From Bog-532 sp963805255 (GTDB taxonomy: Bacteria; Actinomycetota; Actinomycetes; Streptosporangiales; Streptosporangiaceae), in NCBI GenBank assembly GCA_963805255.1, contig CAWDTK010000017.1, forward strand, positions 84,374 through 148,373: 64,000 nt of DNA, written 5' to 3'. Numbering within the stretch: the stretch's first letter is position 1; the number at the start of each line of letters is the position of its first letter. The position numbers were made by a program, and so were the translations under genes. The notes under the pieces were generated by a model, which saw only the letters and a program-made list of their open reading frames with translations, was not told where the DNA came from and ran no database searches. This document shows positions 15,864 to 26,268 of this stretch, in pieces.

Positions 15864-18063
15864 TCTCCTCCCACACCGCGCGCTTCACGTCCGGATCGGG
15901 GATAGCGGCCCGGCAGGAGGCGGCGTGCCGCTCACCGGCGTCGGTCGCGTCCTGCGCCAGCTCCGTCTTGATCTCTGCGAGCCCGGCCCGGCCGCGGCTG
16001 ACCAGCCGGTGCAGCAGCGTCCAGCGGAGCTCGGTGTCGACGATGAGCCCCTCGAACATCGCCGTTCCGTCCAGCAGGCTGGCCAGCAGGGTGAGATGCC
16101 GGCCGGAGATCGCGACTCCGGCCAGCGCCTGGACGTAGGCGAGCTGAGCGTCACTGCCGGGCGCCGCGGCGATCAGCCGCTCGTGCAGCGTGTCGGCGAT
16201 CAGCGCCAGCCCGGCGGACTCCCAGGAGGGGTCGGCGAAGCGCCGGACGGCCTGGGCCGCCTGGCGGAGCAGGGTCTGCGTCACGCTGATGTCGGTGACC
16301 GAATCGAAGCCGAGCAGGACGAGGCGCACGTAGTCCCGGGCCGCCATTTCCGCGTCGCGGCACATGTCCCAGGCGGCCGACCAGGCGAGCGCCGCGGGCA
16401 GCGGGTCGCTGAACTCGCTGATGGCCTGGATCAGCGTCCCGAGGGAGTGGTCGTCCAGCCGGATCTTGGCGTAGGTCAGGTCGTCGTCGTTGACGAGCAC
16501 CAGATCGGGCCGCTGCTCCCCGGCCAGTTCCGGGATCTCGGTCAATGCCCCGGTCACGTCGGTTTCCACCCGCCGCCGCCGTACCAGTCCACCGGAGCCC
16601 CGGTCGTAGAGCCCGATCGCGATCCGGTGCGAGCGCAGCACCGGGTATTCGGCGACGGCCTCCTGGCGGATGGCGAAGGACGTAAACCGGCCGTCGGCGT
16701 CGGTCTCGTACTCGGGCCGCAGCGTGTTCACCCCCGCGGTCTCCAGCCACTGCCGGGACCACTCGCCCAGGTCGCGGCCGGAGGTCTGCTCCAGGGCAGC
16801 GAGCAGGTCCGCCAGCGTGGCGTTCCCCCACGCGTGCGCGCCGAAGTACCGGTGCACGCCGGCCAGGAAGTTGTCCCGGCCCGCGTACGCGACGAGCTGC
16901 TTCAGCACGGCAGCGCCCTTGGCGTAGGTGATGCCGTCGAAGTTCACCTCGACCGCGTAGATGTCGGGGATGTCCGCGGCGATGGGGTGGGTGGACGGCA
17001 GCTGGTCCTGCCGGTACGCCCAGGCCTTGTACAGCTGGGCGAACGTGGTCCAGGCCGACGTCCAGCGGGTCGCCTCGGCCTCGGCGAGCGTGCCGGCCCA
17101 GGTGGCGAACGACTCGTTCAGCCAGAGGTCGTCCCACCAGCGCATCGTGACCAGGTCACCGAACCACATGTGCGCCATCTCGTGCAGGATTGTCTCCGCG
17201 CGGGCCTCGCGCGCGAAATCGGTGACCCGGGACCGGAAGATGTAGCTCTCCAGGAAGGTCACGCAGCCCGCGTTCTCCATCGCGCCCTCCTTGAACTCGG
17301 GCACGAAGAGCTGGTCATACTTCCCGAACGCGTACCGCACGCCGAACGCCGCGTGGTAGAAGCCGAAGCCCTGCTTGGTGACCTCGAAGATCTCCCCCGG
17401 ATCCAGGTACCTGGCCAGCGACTGCCGGCAGAAGATCCCGAGCGGGATGCCGTCGTAGGAGTCGCGGACGACGTGATACGGGCCGGCCGCGACCGCCGTG
17501 ATGTAGGTCGACATGACCGGGGTCGGCGGGAAGTGCCACCGCGCGGCGTTCTCGCCTGCGGGCCCGCGCTCCTCGGCCGCCATGTTGGAGATGACCTGCC
17601 AGTCGTCCGGTGCGGTGACGGTCAGCTCGTAGGTCGCCTTCAGGTCGGGCTGGTCGAAGCAGGCGTAGATCCGGTGCGCGTCGAAGGTCTCCAGGTCGGA
17701 ATACATGTACACGCCGCCGTCGGCCGGATCGGTGAACCGGTGCATGCCCTCGCCGCTGCGTGAGTACGCGCATTCCGCGACCACCCGGAGCTCGTTCCCG
17801 GCGGCCAGGCCAGTGAGCGTGATCCGGTCCCCGTCGAAGGCGTCCAGGCTGACCGGCGCCCCGTTGAGGGTGATCTCACGGACCTCCGGCGCGGTCAGGT
17901 TGATGAACGTCCCCGCTCCCGGTGTGGCGCAGCGGAATGTCACCACGGTGACCGACGGGAACGTGGTCTCGCCGCCGGTCAGGTCGAGCTCGACCCGGTA
18001 TGACGAGACGGTGATGAGGTCAGCCCGTTCACGGGCCTCATCGTGGGTGAGGTTGACTGCCAC
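15535..18063 (-). CDS. pepN: aminopeptidase N (M1 family)
   Basis: Zinc metallopeptidase removing N-terminal residues from peptides in the cytoplasm. The substrate-anchoring GAMEN motif is at about 260-264, and the zinc site HEMAHMWFGDL with the third ligand Glu in LWLNESFA is at about 294-320. N-terminal beta domain, thermolysin-like catalytic domain and a long C-terminal helical (ERAP1-like) domain are all present; 842 residues is typical for actinobacteria. The GTG at 18063 has AAGGGG upstream at suitable distance. Its 3' end is overlapped by the HAD extension on the opposite strand. Confidence 0.96.
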   Translation of the reverse strand: MAVNLTHDEARERADLITVSSYRVELDLTGGETTFPSVTVVTFRCATPGAGTFINLTAPEVREITLNGAPVSLDAFDGDRITLTGLAAGNELRVVAECAYSRSGEGMHRFTDPADGGVYMYSDLETFDAHRIYACFDQPDLKATYELTVTAPDDWQVISNMAAEERGPAGENAARWHFPPTPVMSTYITAVAAGPYHVVRDSYDGIPLGIFCRQSLARYLDPGEIFEVTKQGFGFYHAAFGVRYAFGKYDQLFVPEFKEGAMENAGCVTFLESYIFRSRVTDFAREARAETILHEMAHMWFGDLVTMRWWDDLWLNESFATWAGTLAEAEATRWTSAWTTFAQLYKAWAYRQDQLPSTHPIAADIPDIYAVEVNFDGITYAKGAAVLKQLVAYAGRDNFLAGVHRYFGAHAWGNATLADLLAALEQTSGRDLGEWSRQWLETAGVNTLRPEYETDADGRFTSFAIRQEAVAEYPVLRSHRIAIGLYDRGSGGLVRRRRVETDVTGALTEIPELAGEQRPDLVLVNDDDLTYAKIRLDDHSLGTLIQAISEFSDPLPAALAWSAAWDMCRDAEMAARDYVRLVLLGFDSVTDISVTQTLLRQAAQAVRRFADPSWESAGLALIADTLHERLIAAAPGSDAQLAYVQALAGVAISGRHLTLLASLLDGTAMFEGLIVDTELRWTLLHRLVSRGRAGLAEIKTELAQDATDAGERHAASCRAAIPDPDVKRAVWEEITSGKLPNATFRATLNGFADPDQRSLTERFRDQYFAVLADIWREWSSDMAQRFVSIAYTICPVSAETIRRTDDYIAQTQPPAALRRLLVEGRDDLARALRCRERDALAV

Positions 18064-18233
18064 CTACGGATCCCCTTCGTCCTGCGGCTACGGTTCGCCC
18101 GCTCCCCCCGGAGCGCGTCACCCTGGCATCCTCCCACGCGAACGCGGAATGAGCCGCGCTGGCGCCGGGTTGTGGCAGGCGTACGTCGGCCGGGGGCCTT
18201 GATCGCGGGCCCGGGTCAGGCATCGTTAGCCCG

Positions 18234-18271
18234 CAAGAGTTAACCCGCATGACAAGAGTTAACCCGCATGA
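18234..18271. repeat. 19-bp perfect tandem repeat in a 5' leader
   Basis: Two perfect 19-bp copies (18234-18252, 18253-18271), each with GTTAAC, lie immediately before the ribosome site of the nitroreductase-like gene; a third partial copy (GTTAGCCCGCA) precedes them. They could be operator sites or slippage products. Confidence 0.7.
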
Positions 18272-18283
18272 TGAGGAGCGCCC

Positions 18284-18901
18284 ATGACCGAGCAGGAGAC
18301 CACCGTTGCCGACTTCTGGTTCGACCCTATCTGTCCCTGGGCCTGGATCGCCTCGCGGTGGATGCTGGAAGTGGAGCAGGTCCGCCCGGTCAGGACGCGC
18401 TGGCACGTGATGAGCCTGTCCGTGCTGAACGGGGACAAGGAGGACCTGCCCGAGCGGTACCGGGAGCTGCTGGCCACCGGCTGGGGCCCGGTCCGGATCT
18501 GCATCGCGGCCGGGCAGCAGTTCGGACCCGAGGTGCTGGGCCGGCTCTACACCGCGCTGGGCACGCGCTTCCACCAGGAGAAGGCGCCGCGCGAGCGCGC
18601 GACGTACGAGGCCGCGCTCGAAGAGGCGGGCCTGCCCACCAGCCTCGCCGATGCCGCGGACTCCACCGAGTACGACGAGGCCCTGCGGGCCAGCCACCAT
18701 GACGGCATGGACCGGGTGGGGTACGAGGTCGGCACGCCGGTGATCTCGGTGAACGGCATGGCGGTCTTCGGCCCGGTCGTCTCGCCGATCCCGCGCGGCG
18801 AGGCCGCGGCCCGGCTGTGGGACGGCGTGCAGCTGATCGCCGGCAGCGACGGCTTCTTCGAGCTGAAGCGCTCCCGCACCCGCGACCCCATCTTCGACTG
18901 A
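18284..18901 (+). CDS. DsbA-like mycothiol-dependent nitroreductase homologue (Rv2466c family)
   Basis: A 205-residue thioredoxin-fold protein of the DsbA group. It begins VADFWFDPICPWAWIASRWMLEVE, with a CPWA active site as in the M. tuberculosis protein Rv2466c, which uses mycothiol and activates nitro prodrugs. The helical insertion (FHQEKAPRERATYEAALEEAGLP) and the cis-Pro strand GTPVISVNG are present. ATG 18284 follows GAGGAG. This supports an actinobacterial, mycothiol-making host. The natural substrate is unknown. Confidence 0.85.
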   Translation: MTEQETTVADFWFDPICPWAWIASRWMLEVEQVRPVRTRWHVMSLSVLNGDKEDLPERYRELLATGWGPVRICIAAGQQFGPEVLGRLYTALGTRFHQEKAPRERATYEAALEEAGLPTSLADAADSTEYDEALRASHHDGMDRVGYEVGTPVISVNGMAVFGPVVSPIPRGEAAARLWDGVQLIAGSDGFFELKRSRTRDPIFD

Positions 18902-19089
18902 CCCCCCGCCGGAGAATCTGATCCCGAACGGCCCCGCTCAGGACCACCACAACCGGCGGCGAATCCCGGACCTCGTGTCCGGGGTGAGCCGCCGTGCCCG
19001 CCGCATCCGGTCACCCAGGTCATCCAGGGCCGCCCCGTCCGCGGCGATCACGAACGGCTCGATCCGATCCACCATTCCTGCATCATCCC

Positions 19090-19215
19090 AGCTCCGGCGG
19101 CCCGGTGGTCCCAGCCGGCGTAGATGTCGCGCGCCGCAGGGAACAGGAACAGGAACCGGCCGATGTCGCGGTGCGCGGCCGGCCAGTCGTCGATGCCACC
19201 GTAGAGGGACCAGCG
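19090..19215 (-). pseudogene. relic of an MmyB-like HTH regulator
   Basis: The frame reads IGRFLFLFPAARDIYAGWDHRAA, which matches the typical ligand-binding segment of XRE/MmyB regulators (NxxRFxFLDPxARELYxDW). About 40 residues are recognisable; both ends are lost and no HTH is present. Confidence 0.45.
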
Positions 19216-19484
19216 TTGCAGGCGATCAGGTCGAGAGCGGGCTATCGGCGGGGTGCAGCACAAGACGACCGGCTTGCGGAACAGTGACAATGGGAGCAGT
19301 ACGTCGCCGGGACGATCGGGACCGCGGGCTAGAGGTGATCGCCGTGGAGACAGGAGCCGGGCGGGAAGCGTTCCTGCCCGTCATACACGCCAGGCCGGCC
19401 AGGATCGCGAAGTGAGGTCCGATCCATCCGGCGCCGGTAGCAATGGAACCCCTGCGGAATGGTCCGCGGAGCATTCCGGTCGTA

Positions 19485-19620
19485 ATGCTGCTGCGCGCAT
19501 CCTCGGCGACCACCGCGGTCGGCATCGGCCAGGCCGCGATCGACGACGACCTGGCCGCCAGGAAACCCGGCAACCTGGTGCAGCCGCTGCAGGACGCCAT
19601 GTGGCAGTCGGCTTACCCCC
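19485..19620 (+). pseudogene. possible C-terminal relic of an NAD-malic enzyme
   Basis: The stretch TTAVGIGQAAIDDDLA...LQDAMWQSAYP resembles the last ~45 residues of MaeA-type malic enzymes (AVGxQAIxDGLA...MWxPxYP). Nothing of the catalytic domain precedes it. It lies directly before fumC. Confidence 0.35.
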
Positions 19621-19695
19621 GGCGGACCTGTGATCCCGGCCACGTACTGATGACTTCGGTGGTGCCACGGAGAACAGAACAGGAGAACGCCTACT

Positions 19696-21174
<1,479 letters not shown>

Positions 21175-21175
21175 C

Positions 21176-22012
21176 GTGCAATCCCTGAAAGGAGACCAGG
21201 CCGCCGCCGGCCAGCAGGAGCGGGCCGGCAAGGCGGCCCTGATCGCGTCGGTGGGCGGCCAGCGGGGCTGGGCTGACTGGACCAACCCCGATCACCGGCT
21301 GCGGCGGCTGCTGGCCGAGTTCATCGGCATGGCCGGGCTGACGTTCGTGCTGTCCGGCGGCGCGGCGATCCTGGCCCGCTACGGTGGCCACGGCCTGCAG
21401 CCGTGGCAGACGGTGCTGGTGCTCTCGGCCGTCTCGGCGCTGTGGCTGGTGGTGGCCGTCTACTTCCTCGGCGACATCTCCGCCCACTTCAACCCCGCAT
21501 CCACGCTGGCGTTCGCGCTGCGCCGTGACATGGACTGGGTGATGGCCAGCGCCTACTGGATCGTCCAGTTCGCCGCCGGCGTCTGCGGGTCGCTGCTGGC
21601 GCGCGGGTTCTTCGGCCCGGCCGGCCACCTGGCCGCCACGATGCCCAAGCCCGGCCTGTCCTGGCAGGCGGCCGGCTTCGAGGCCATCATCACCTTCGGC
21701 CTGGTGCTCATGATCCTCAACATGGCCAACGGGCCCAAGCTCAACGGGCCGTTCGTCCCGCTGGCCGTCGGCGCCTACATCATGGCCTGGGGCACCATGG
21801 GCGGCCCGTTCGACGGCGCCTCGATGAACCCCGCCCGCAGCTTCGGACCCGATGTCGCCATCGGGAACCTGTCCACCTGGTGGGTCTACCTGATCGGCCC
21901 AGTGGCCGGCGCGGTCCTCGCGGTCGGTGTGGCATACGTGCTGCGCGGGCCGGCCAAGGCCCAGGAGGCCAGCGCCGCCGAGGGAACGCCCCTGGACCGG
22001 GCCACCACCTGA
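21176..22012 (+). CDS. MIP-family aquaporin or glycerol/small-solute channel
   Basis: Six-helix major intrinsic protein with both Asn-Pro-Ala half-helices: HFNPASTLAF and SMNPARSFGP. An N-terminal cytoplasmic extension (QSLKGDQAAAGQQERAGKAAL) precedes the first helix LLAEFIGMAGLTFVLSGG. GTG 21176 was chosen because GGAAAGG lies about 8 bases upstream and it directly follows the fumC stop (TGA at 21172-21174). Selectivity cannot be read from sequence; the coupling to fumC suggests a dicarboxylate or water/pH role only speculatively. Confidence 0.9.
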   Translation: MQSLKGDQAAAGQQERAGKAALIASVGGQRGWADWTNPDHRLRRLLAEFIGMAGLTFVLSGGAAILARYGGHGLQPWQTVLVLSAVSALWLVVAVYFLGDISAHFNPASTLAFALRRDMDWVMASAYWIVQFAAGVCGSLLARGFFGPAGHLAATMPKPGLSWQAAGFEAIITFGLVLMILNMANGPKLNGPFVPLAVGAYIMAWGTMGGPFDGASMNPARSFGPDVAIGNLSTWWVYLIGPVAGAVLAVGVAYVLRGPAKAQEASAAEGTPLDRATT

Positions 22013-22151
22013 CCGCCACGCCCCCGGGCCTTATCCGCGGTGCCGCCCGCCTCCCGAAAAAATCAGTCATAGCGCCGCCATTTGACCGGGGCACACTGGG
22101 TCGTCCCCCCGGGTCAGCACTGCCCCGGGCGAACGCGGTACGTTGGCGTCC

Positions 22152-22628
22152 GTGCGCGTATATCTGGGATCTGATCACGCGGGATTCGAGCTCAAGGGCC
22201 GCCTGGTGGCCTGGCTGTCCGAAGCCGGGCACGAGCCGGTGGACTGCGGGCCGCCGGTCTACCAGGAGGACGACGACTACCCGCCGTACGTGATGCGCGC
22301 GGCGAATAGCGTGGTCACGGACCCGGGCAGCCTGGGCATCGTGATCGGCGGGTCCGGCAACGGCGAGCAGATCGCCTCGAACAAGATTCCCGGCGTCCGT
22401 GCGGCGGTGGCCTGGACGGTGGAGACGGCCCAGCTAGCCCGGCAGCACAACGACGCCAACGTGCTGAGTCTGGGCGCCCGGATGTACGCCGTGGATGACG
22501 CGATCGCCTTCGCCAAGGTCTTCGTGGAGACCCCGTTCTCGGGCGCCCCACGGCACGCCCGGCGGCTGGCCGAGATCGCCAGCTACGAGAAGTCCGGCGA
22601 GCTGCCGCCCCTTCCGCCGGTCCCTTAA
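22152..22628 (+). CDS. rpiB: ribose-5-phosphate isomerase B
   Basis: RpiB/LacAB sugar-phosphate isomerase of the non-oxidative pentose phosphate pathway. It opens VRVYLGSDHAGFELK, the standard N-terminus, and has GIVIGGSGNGEQIASNKIPGVRAA (with Ser/Gly where many homologues have the catalytic Cys, as usual in actinobacteria) and the HNDANVLSLGARM block. GTG 22152 is preferred over TTG 22143 because it matches the family start and a -10-like TACGTT ends 7 bases upstream, fitting a leaderless mRNA. Confidence 0.94.
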   Translation: MRVYLGSDHAGFELKGRLVAWLSEAGHEPVDCGPPVYQEDDDYPPYVMRAANSVVTDPGSLGIVIGGSGNGEQIASNKIPGVRAAVAWTVETAQLARQHNDANVLSLGARMYAVDDAIAFAKVFVETPFSGAPRHARRLAEIASYEKSGELPPLPPVP

Positions 22629-22651
22629 CGGGCGACCCGGCCGGTCCCGCA

Positions 22652-22669
22652 GGGACACCCCGGGGTCCC
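22652..22669. terminator. hairpin between convergent rpiB and small basic gene
   Basis: An almost perfect palindrome of 18 bp around CCCCGGGG lies 24 bp after the rpiB stop. GC-rich, no T-run. Confidence 0.35.
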
Positions 22670-22694
22670 TTGAGGAGCGGCCCCGGCCGGTCCC

Positions 22695-22952
22695 TCAGCG
22701 GCGCTTGCGCCGGGGGCGGCCGCCCCCGCTCTTCGGGATAGCGATGGGACGGCCTCCGGTGTCCTCCCGGGGACGGGCACCCGCCGCGGGCTGTTCCCCG
22801 CCGGAGTTGCCCGCCGCCCGGGAACGCGGCGGCGGCGACCCGGCCGGCCGCGGCGCGCTGGCCCGTTCGGCGGCCTCCTCGTGCTCGGGACGCGGCCGCG
22901 AAACATCCCGGGCGCGCATCGCCGCGCTGAGCGTGACCTTCATGCCTGGCAT
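22695..22952 (-). CDS. small basic protein of unknown function
   Basis: 85 residues, beginning MPGMKVTLSAAMRARDVSRP and ending in a very basic tail (GGGRPRRKRR). The ATG at 22952 follows GGGAGG by 5 bases, better than the upstream alternatives. The middle is Pro/Gly-rich and probably disordered. The basic tail suggests nucleic-acid or ribosome contact, but I do not recognise the family. It lies 68 bp downstream of the eis-like gene on the same strand. Confidence 0.6.
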   Translation of the reverse strand: MPGMKVTLSAAMRARDVSRPRPEHEEAAERASAPRPAGSPPPRSRAAGNSGGEQPAAGARPREDTGGRPIAIPKSGGGRPRRKRR

Positions 22953-23020
22953 GGTGTCCTCCCGCGTCCAGTGTCCCACGGGCCACCGACAGCGGCCGGC
23001 GGGCCGTCAGCGCGGGCGGA

Positions 23021-24265
23021 TCAGAAGATGACGGGGCACCACGGCGCGGGATCCCAGGACATGGCGGCGGACAGCCGCGCTAGCGTGCCGGTCCGGTGCT
23101 GGGTGACCCGGCCCGCGGCGGCCAGCGCGCCGAGGCGCGTCCCGCCGAGGTAGGCGGCGCCGAGCTCGGTGATGTTGAGCGACAGGTCCGCGTCCCGGGC
23201 CACGGGCTCGCAGACGGCTTCGCCGGACTCGTCCCCCCGGAGCCGCCACTGGCCGGCGTTCGCCGGGAAGATCTCGTCGCGCACGTCGAGGACCACGTCC
23301 ACCGGGCACGCGTAGCGCCGGAGCGAAAGCGCCCCGGGCAGGTCGGTGATGCGAGCCCACAGGCCGTCGGTGACCGCCGGGCGCAGCCGCCGCGGGTCGG
23401 CCAGCTGGAACAGCAGCGGGTCATCGACCGGGCGGATCGCGGCGTGGATCGTGCTGACCAGGTCCCGGCTCAGCAGGTCGGCCCACGTCGCGGCGCTGGC
23501 GGGCGGGTCGGCCGCGACCAGTTCCCGGATGTCGAGCTGGCCGTCCGGCAGGAACAGGTCGTCATCCCACCGGCCGACGCCGGAGTAGAGCGCGTAGCCA
23601 CGCGGTCCGGCGTCGTCTTCGGCCAGCAGGCACCGCAGCGGCGACGCGTCCTTCCGGTTCGCCTGGGGATCATCGAGGACCCGGTTCCACCACAGGTCGT
23701 TCCGGGCGAAGAAACCCGGGCGCGTCTCCCGCACGGTGTCGTAGACCTTGGCCAGCTCCGCACGCGCCTCTTCGGGCTCGGTGATCCGCAGCCGCAGCCC
23801 CGGGTCGGCGGGTACGTCAGGAGCCAGGGTCCCCTCGCCGCGCCGGATGGTGAACGTGTCGTGCCAGGACGCGCGGCCATAGCCGTAGCGGCCGTAGATC
23901 GCGGACTCCGAGGCCCAGAGCACAGCCAGCGCCTCACCGCGGTCCCGGATGTCGGCCAGCTGCTGGTGCATGATCCGCCGCAGGATGCCCCGCCGGCGGT
24001 GGGACGGGAGCACGCCGACCCAGGTCACCCCGGCCACCGGCGCGAAGGCCCCGGGCAGGCGCAGGCGGAAGCTGAACGCCCCGGCGATGCCGACCGGGGT
24101 GCTGTCGTCAAACGCGGCGAGGCTCCGGTCGAACTCGAATTGCGACAGGATCTTGGGCCGCTCCTCCGCCGTCAGCGGCGAACCGTGGAACGCGTGCTGG
24201 TTCACCAGGTGAAAGACGTCGAACTCGTCGGGGGTGATCGGGCGGATCGGATAGGGCTCCGTCAT
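23021..24265 (-). CDS. eis: Eis-family GNAT N-acetyltransferase
   Basis: A 414-residue protein with the tripartite Eis layout: N-terminal GNAT with the acetyl-CoA loop VTWVGVLPSHRRRGILRRIM, a second GNAT-like domain, and a C-terminal sterol-carrier-like domain (CPVDVVLDVRDEIFPANAGQWRL) ending in Phe whose carboxylate serves as the catalytic base in characterised Eis proteins (here WCPVIF). Eis enzymes acetylate lysines or aminoglycosides at several amines; the substrate here is unknown. ATG 24265. Confidence 0.9.
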   Translation of the reverse strand: MTEPYPIRPITPDEFDVFHLVNQHAFHGSPLTAEERPKILSQFEFDRSLAAFDDSTPVGIAGAFSFRLRLPGAFAPVAGVTWVGVLPSHRRRGILRRIMHQQLADIRDRGEALAVLWASESAIYGRYGYGRASWHDTFTIRRGEGTLAPDVPADPGLRLRITEPEEARAELAKVYDTVRETRPGFFARNDLWWNRVLDDPQANRKDASPLRCLLAEDDAGPRGYALYSGVGRWDDDLFLPDGQLDIRELVAADPPASAATWADLLSRDLVSTIHAAIRPVDDPLLFQLADPRRLRPAVTDGLWARITDLPGALSLRRYACPVDVVLDVRDEIFPANAGQWRLRGDESGEAVCEPVARDADLSLNITELGAAYLGGTRLGALAAAGRVTQHRTGTLARLSAAMSWDPAPWCPVIF

Positions 24266-24406
24266 GCTTGCCTTGGTACACCTGCCGGCGGCGGATGGAC
24301 AGCCGTTTTAGGCCGCCGGAAGCCCATGCGCGGCCGGGGCTGACGTCGGCGGCCGGGGCGTGCCGGCCGGTGATCACGCCCTGGTTGCGGATACAGTGCC
24401 GCCATC

Positions 24407-25525
24407 ATGGTTTCCCGCCCTGCACGTTTCCCGCAGCGCGCCTGGCGTGACCTCCGGGCTCGCGGGCAGCAGTTGCGTGCGGTGCTGAGCAGGCAGTTCA
24501 TCACGCGGAACCGGCGGCTGGCCTTTAGCCTCGCGCTGGCCATCGTGGCGATCGGCGTGGCCGCCGTGCACCTATCGGTGTGGTGGTTCTCGCCCGGGGT
24601 GATCATCCTGCCGATCCTCGCGGGCGGCATGCTGCTCTGGGTCCGGGCCCTGCGCGTACTGTTCGTGATCGCCGCGGCCACCGTCGCCTACGACATCGCC
24701 TCACATCGGGCAGGTCCCGGCATCGTCGCGACGATCGTGGTGACGGCAGTCTTCGCCGATGTGCTCGCGCGGACCCGGGCGAAGCTCGGGCTGCAGGGGC
24801 TGCGCGGTGACCAGATGCTCATCGAGCTGCGCGACCGGATCCGCGAGCAGGGCAAGCTTCCGCCGCTGGGCGAGGGCTGGGGCTCGGATGTGGTTCTCCG
24901 GCCGGCCGGCGGGGCGTCGTTCGGCGGTGACTTCGTCGTTTCCTACTCCGACGGCAAGACCCTGGAGGTCGCGCTCGTCGACGTATCAGGCAAGGGCATC
25001 GACGCGGGCACGCGGGCGCTGCTGCTGTCCGGGGCGCTGGGCGGCCTGCTCGGGTCCGTGCCGAGGACCGACTTCCTGGCCGCGGCCAACGCTTACCTGC
25101 GCCGCGGCCGGTGGAACGAGGGCTTCGTCACTGCCGTGCACCTGTCGCTCGACCTGACGTCGGGGGAGTACGTGGTCGCCTCGGCCGGTCACCCGCCGGC
25201 CGTGCACTACGAGGCGGCCAGCGGCCGGTGGCGCGTCACCCGGGCCCGCGGCATCGTCCTGGGCGTCGTGCCCGACCTGCAGGCCGTGCCGACCAACCCG
25301 GAGGAGGGCGTGCTGCGCCGCGGGGACGCCCTGATGCTGTACACCGATGGGCTGGTTGAGGCCTCCGGGCGGGACATCGACGCCGGCATCGACAAGCTCC
25401 TCGGTGAGGCGCAGCGGCTCATCACCAAGGGCTTCCGGGCCGGCGCGGCCGACCTGGTCACGACCCTGCAGCGGGACGTGGGCAGCTCCGACGACTGCGC
25501 CCTCGTCCTCATCTGGCGCTCCTGA
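24407..25525 (+). CDS. membrane SpoIIE/PP2C-type serine phosphatase
   Basis: An N-terminal region with three to four hydrophobic helices (LAFSLALAIVAIGVAAVHLSVWW and others) is followed by a PP2C-like SpoIIE domain: GGDFVVSYSDGKTLEVALVDVSGKGIDAG (metal-binding Asp residues), SAGHPPAVHYEA, GDALMLYTDGLVEA and the terminal SSDDCALVLIW. No GAF, PAS or anti-sigma kinase domain is seen. Such enzymes usually dephosphorylate anti-sigma-factor antagonists. The ATG at 24407 has TACAGT 9 bases upstream, so it may be nearly leaderless. Confidence 0.88.
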   Translation: MVSRPARFPQRAWRDLRARGQQLRAVLSRQFITRNRRLAFSLALAIVAIGVAAVHLSVWWFSPGVIILPILAGGMLLWVRALRVLFVIAAATVAYDIASHRAGPGIVATIVVTAVFADVLARTRAKLGLQGLRGDQMLIELRDRIREQGKLPPLGEGWGSDVVLRPAGGASFGGDFVVSYSDGKTLEVALVDVSGKGIDAGTRALLLSGALGGLLGSVPRTDFLAAANAYLRRGRWNEGFVTAVHLSLDLTSGEYVVASAGHPPAVHYEAASGRWRVTRARGIVLGVVPDLQAVPTNPEEGVLRRGDALMLYTDGLVEASGRDIDAGIDKLLGEAQRLITKGFRAGAADLVTTLQRDVGSSDDCALVLIWRS

Positions 25526-25585
25526 TCCGGGCCGTTCCTGATCCGCGGTGCTCCTGATCCGCGGTGCTTCTGATCCAGGGCGCAG
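25522..25585 (+). repeat. 16-bp tandem repeat over the phosphatase stop codon
   Basis: Four 16-bp units (25522, 25538, 25554, 25570) each begin CTGATCC; the first one contains the stop codon of the phosphatase gene. Units two and three differ by one base. Confidence 0.85.
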
Positions 25586-26268
25586 GCCGCCGGATCTGAA
25601 CAGAAAACCGGAATTGGCATCACTTCATAGCGCTTAGTAACGTCTTTGCGCGGAATGCGCGGCAGTTTCCGGCGCTATCACCCGTCACGCGGAAGTGTGC
25701 TCCGCCGCCCGGGGCACCGCCCGGGGCCGCATAGCCCGGTGGCCTACTAAGGCCGGCGGACGGAGGTAACCCGTTACGGTGTGAGTGCATTGTGCGGGCC
25801 GTCCGCTATCGCACACGCACCGTTGACGTTCCTCCCGGTCGGGTTATTGCCGCACGGCAAAACCTGCGTCGGTGTTGCATCGAATATGTATCGGCTCTGT
25901 ATCTATTCGATGTCGCGCAGATGTCCTATGTGTGCGGAACGCTGCTGCTCAGCGACGACTCCCGGGGCGATGCCCAGCAGGACCGGAGACGATCTGACTT
26001 CGTATCACCGGGAGCTTTGCGTGTGCGAATTATTAACCAGACGTCGCCGCTATACTCTTGTGCCGCGCGAAACTCTGATGATCTGGGGCAGCGAAAAGCG
26101 AGCGCGGCCGGCTGCGAGCGCGCCTGGCTACGAGGGTAATGGCGGCCCCGTGTGGCGCGGTGGAAACGTCCGCTGGTCTCTCGCCATAGCCCAATCTCCG
26201 ACACGCGCGTCAGGTGACGCGGGCGTCATTGTTTGCATTTGTTCCGCCGCACCCCCGAAAATACGGTC
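25586..26268. other. 680-bp leader region of the hopanoid operon
   Basis: No credible gene. From about 25840 to 26100 the GC content drops clearly below the surroundings. Local structures are GGCC-TACTAA-GGCC at 25741-25754 and GTAAC-CC-GTTAC at 25766-25777, just after GGAGG. A -10-like TATACT lies at 26051-26056 without a good -35. This region probably carries the hpn operon promoter and a long 5' leader, or a foreign remnant. Confidence 0.45.

Larger units (their letters stand above)
18902..19695. other. decayed intergenic region
   Basis: About 790 bp with no intact gene. Two short stretches look like relics of an MmyB-type regulator and of a malic enzyme (listed separately). The rest shows no domain or structured RNA. 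Confidence 0.5.

Noticed and set aside
15469..17763. 764-residue plus-strand frame opposite pepN
   Set aside because: Antisense shadow; pepN has all catalytic motifs.
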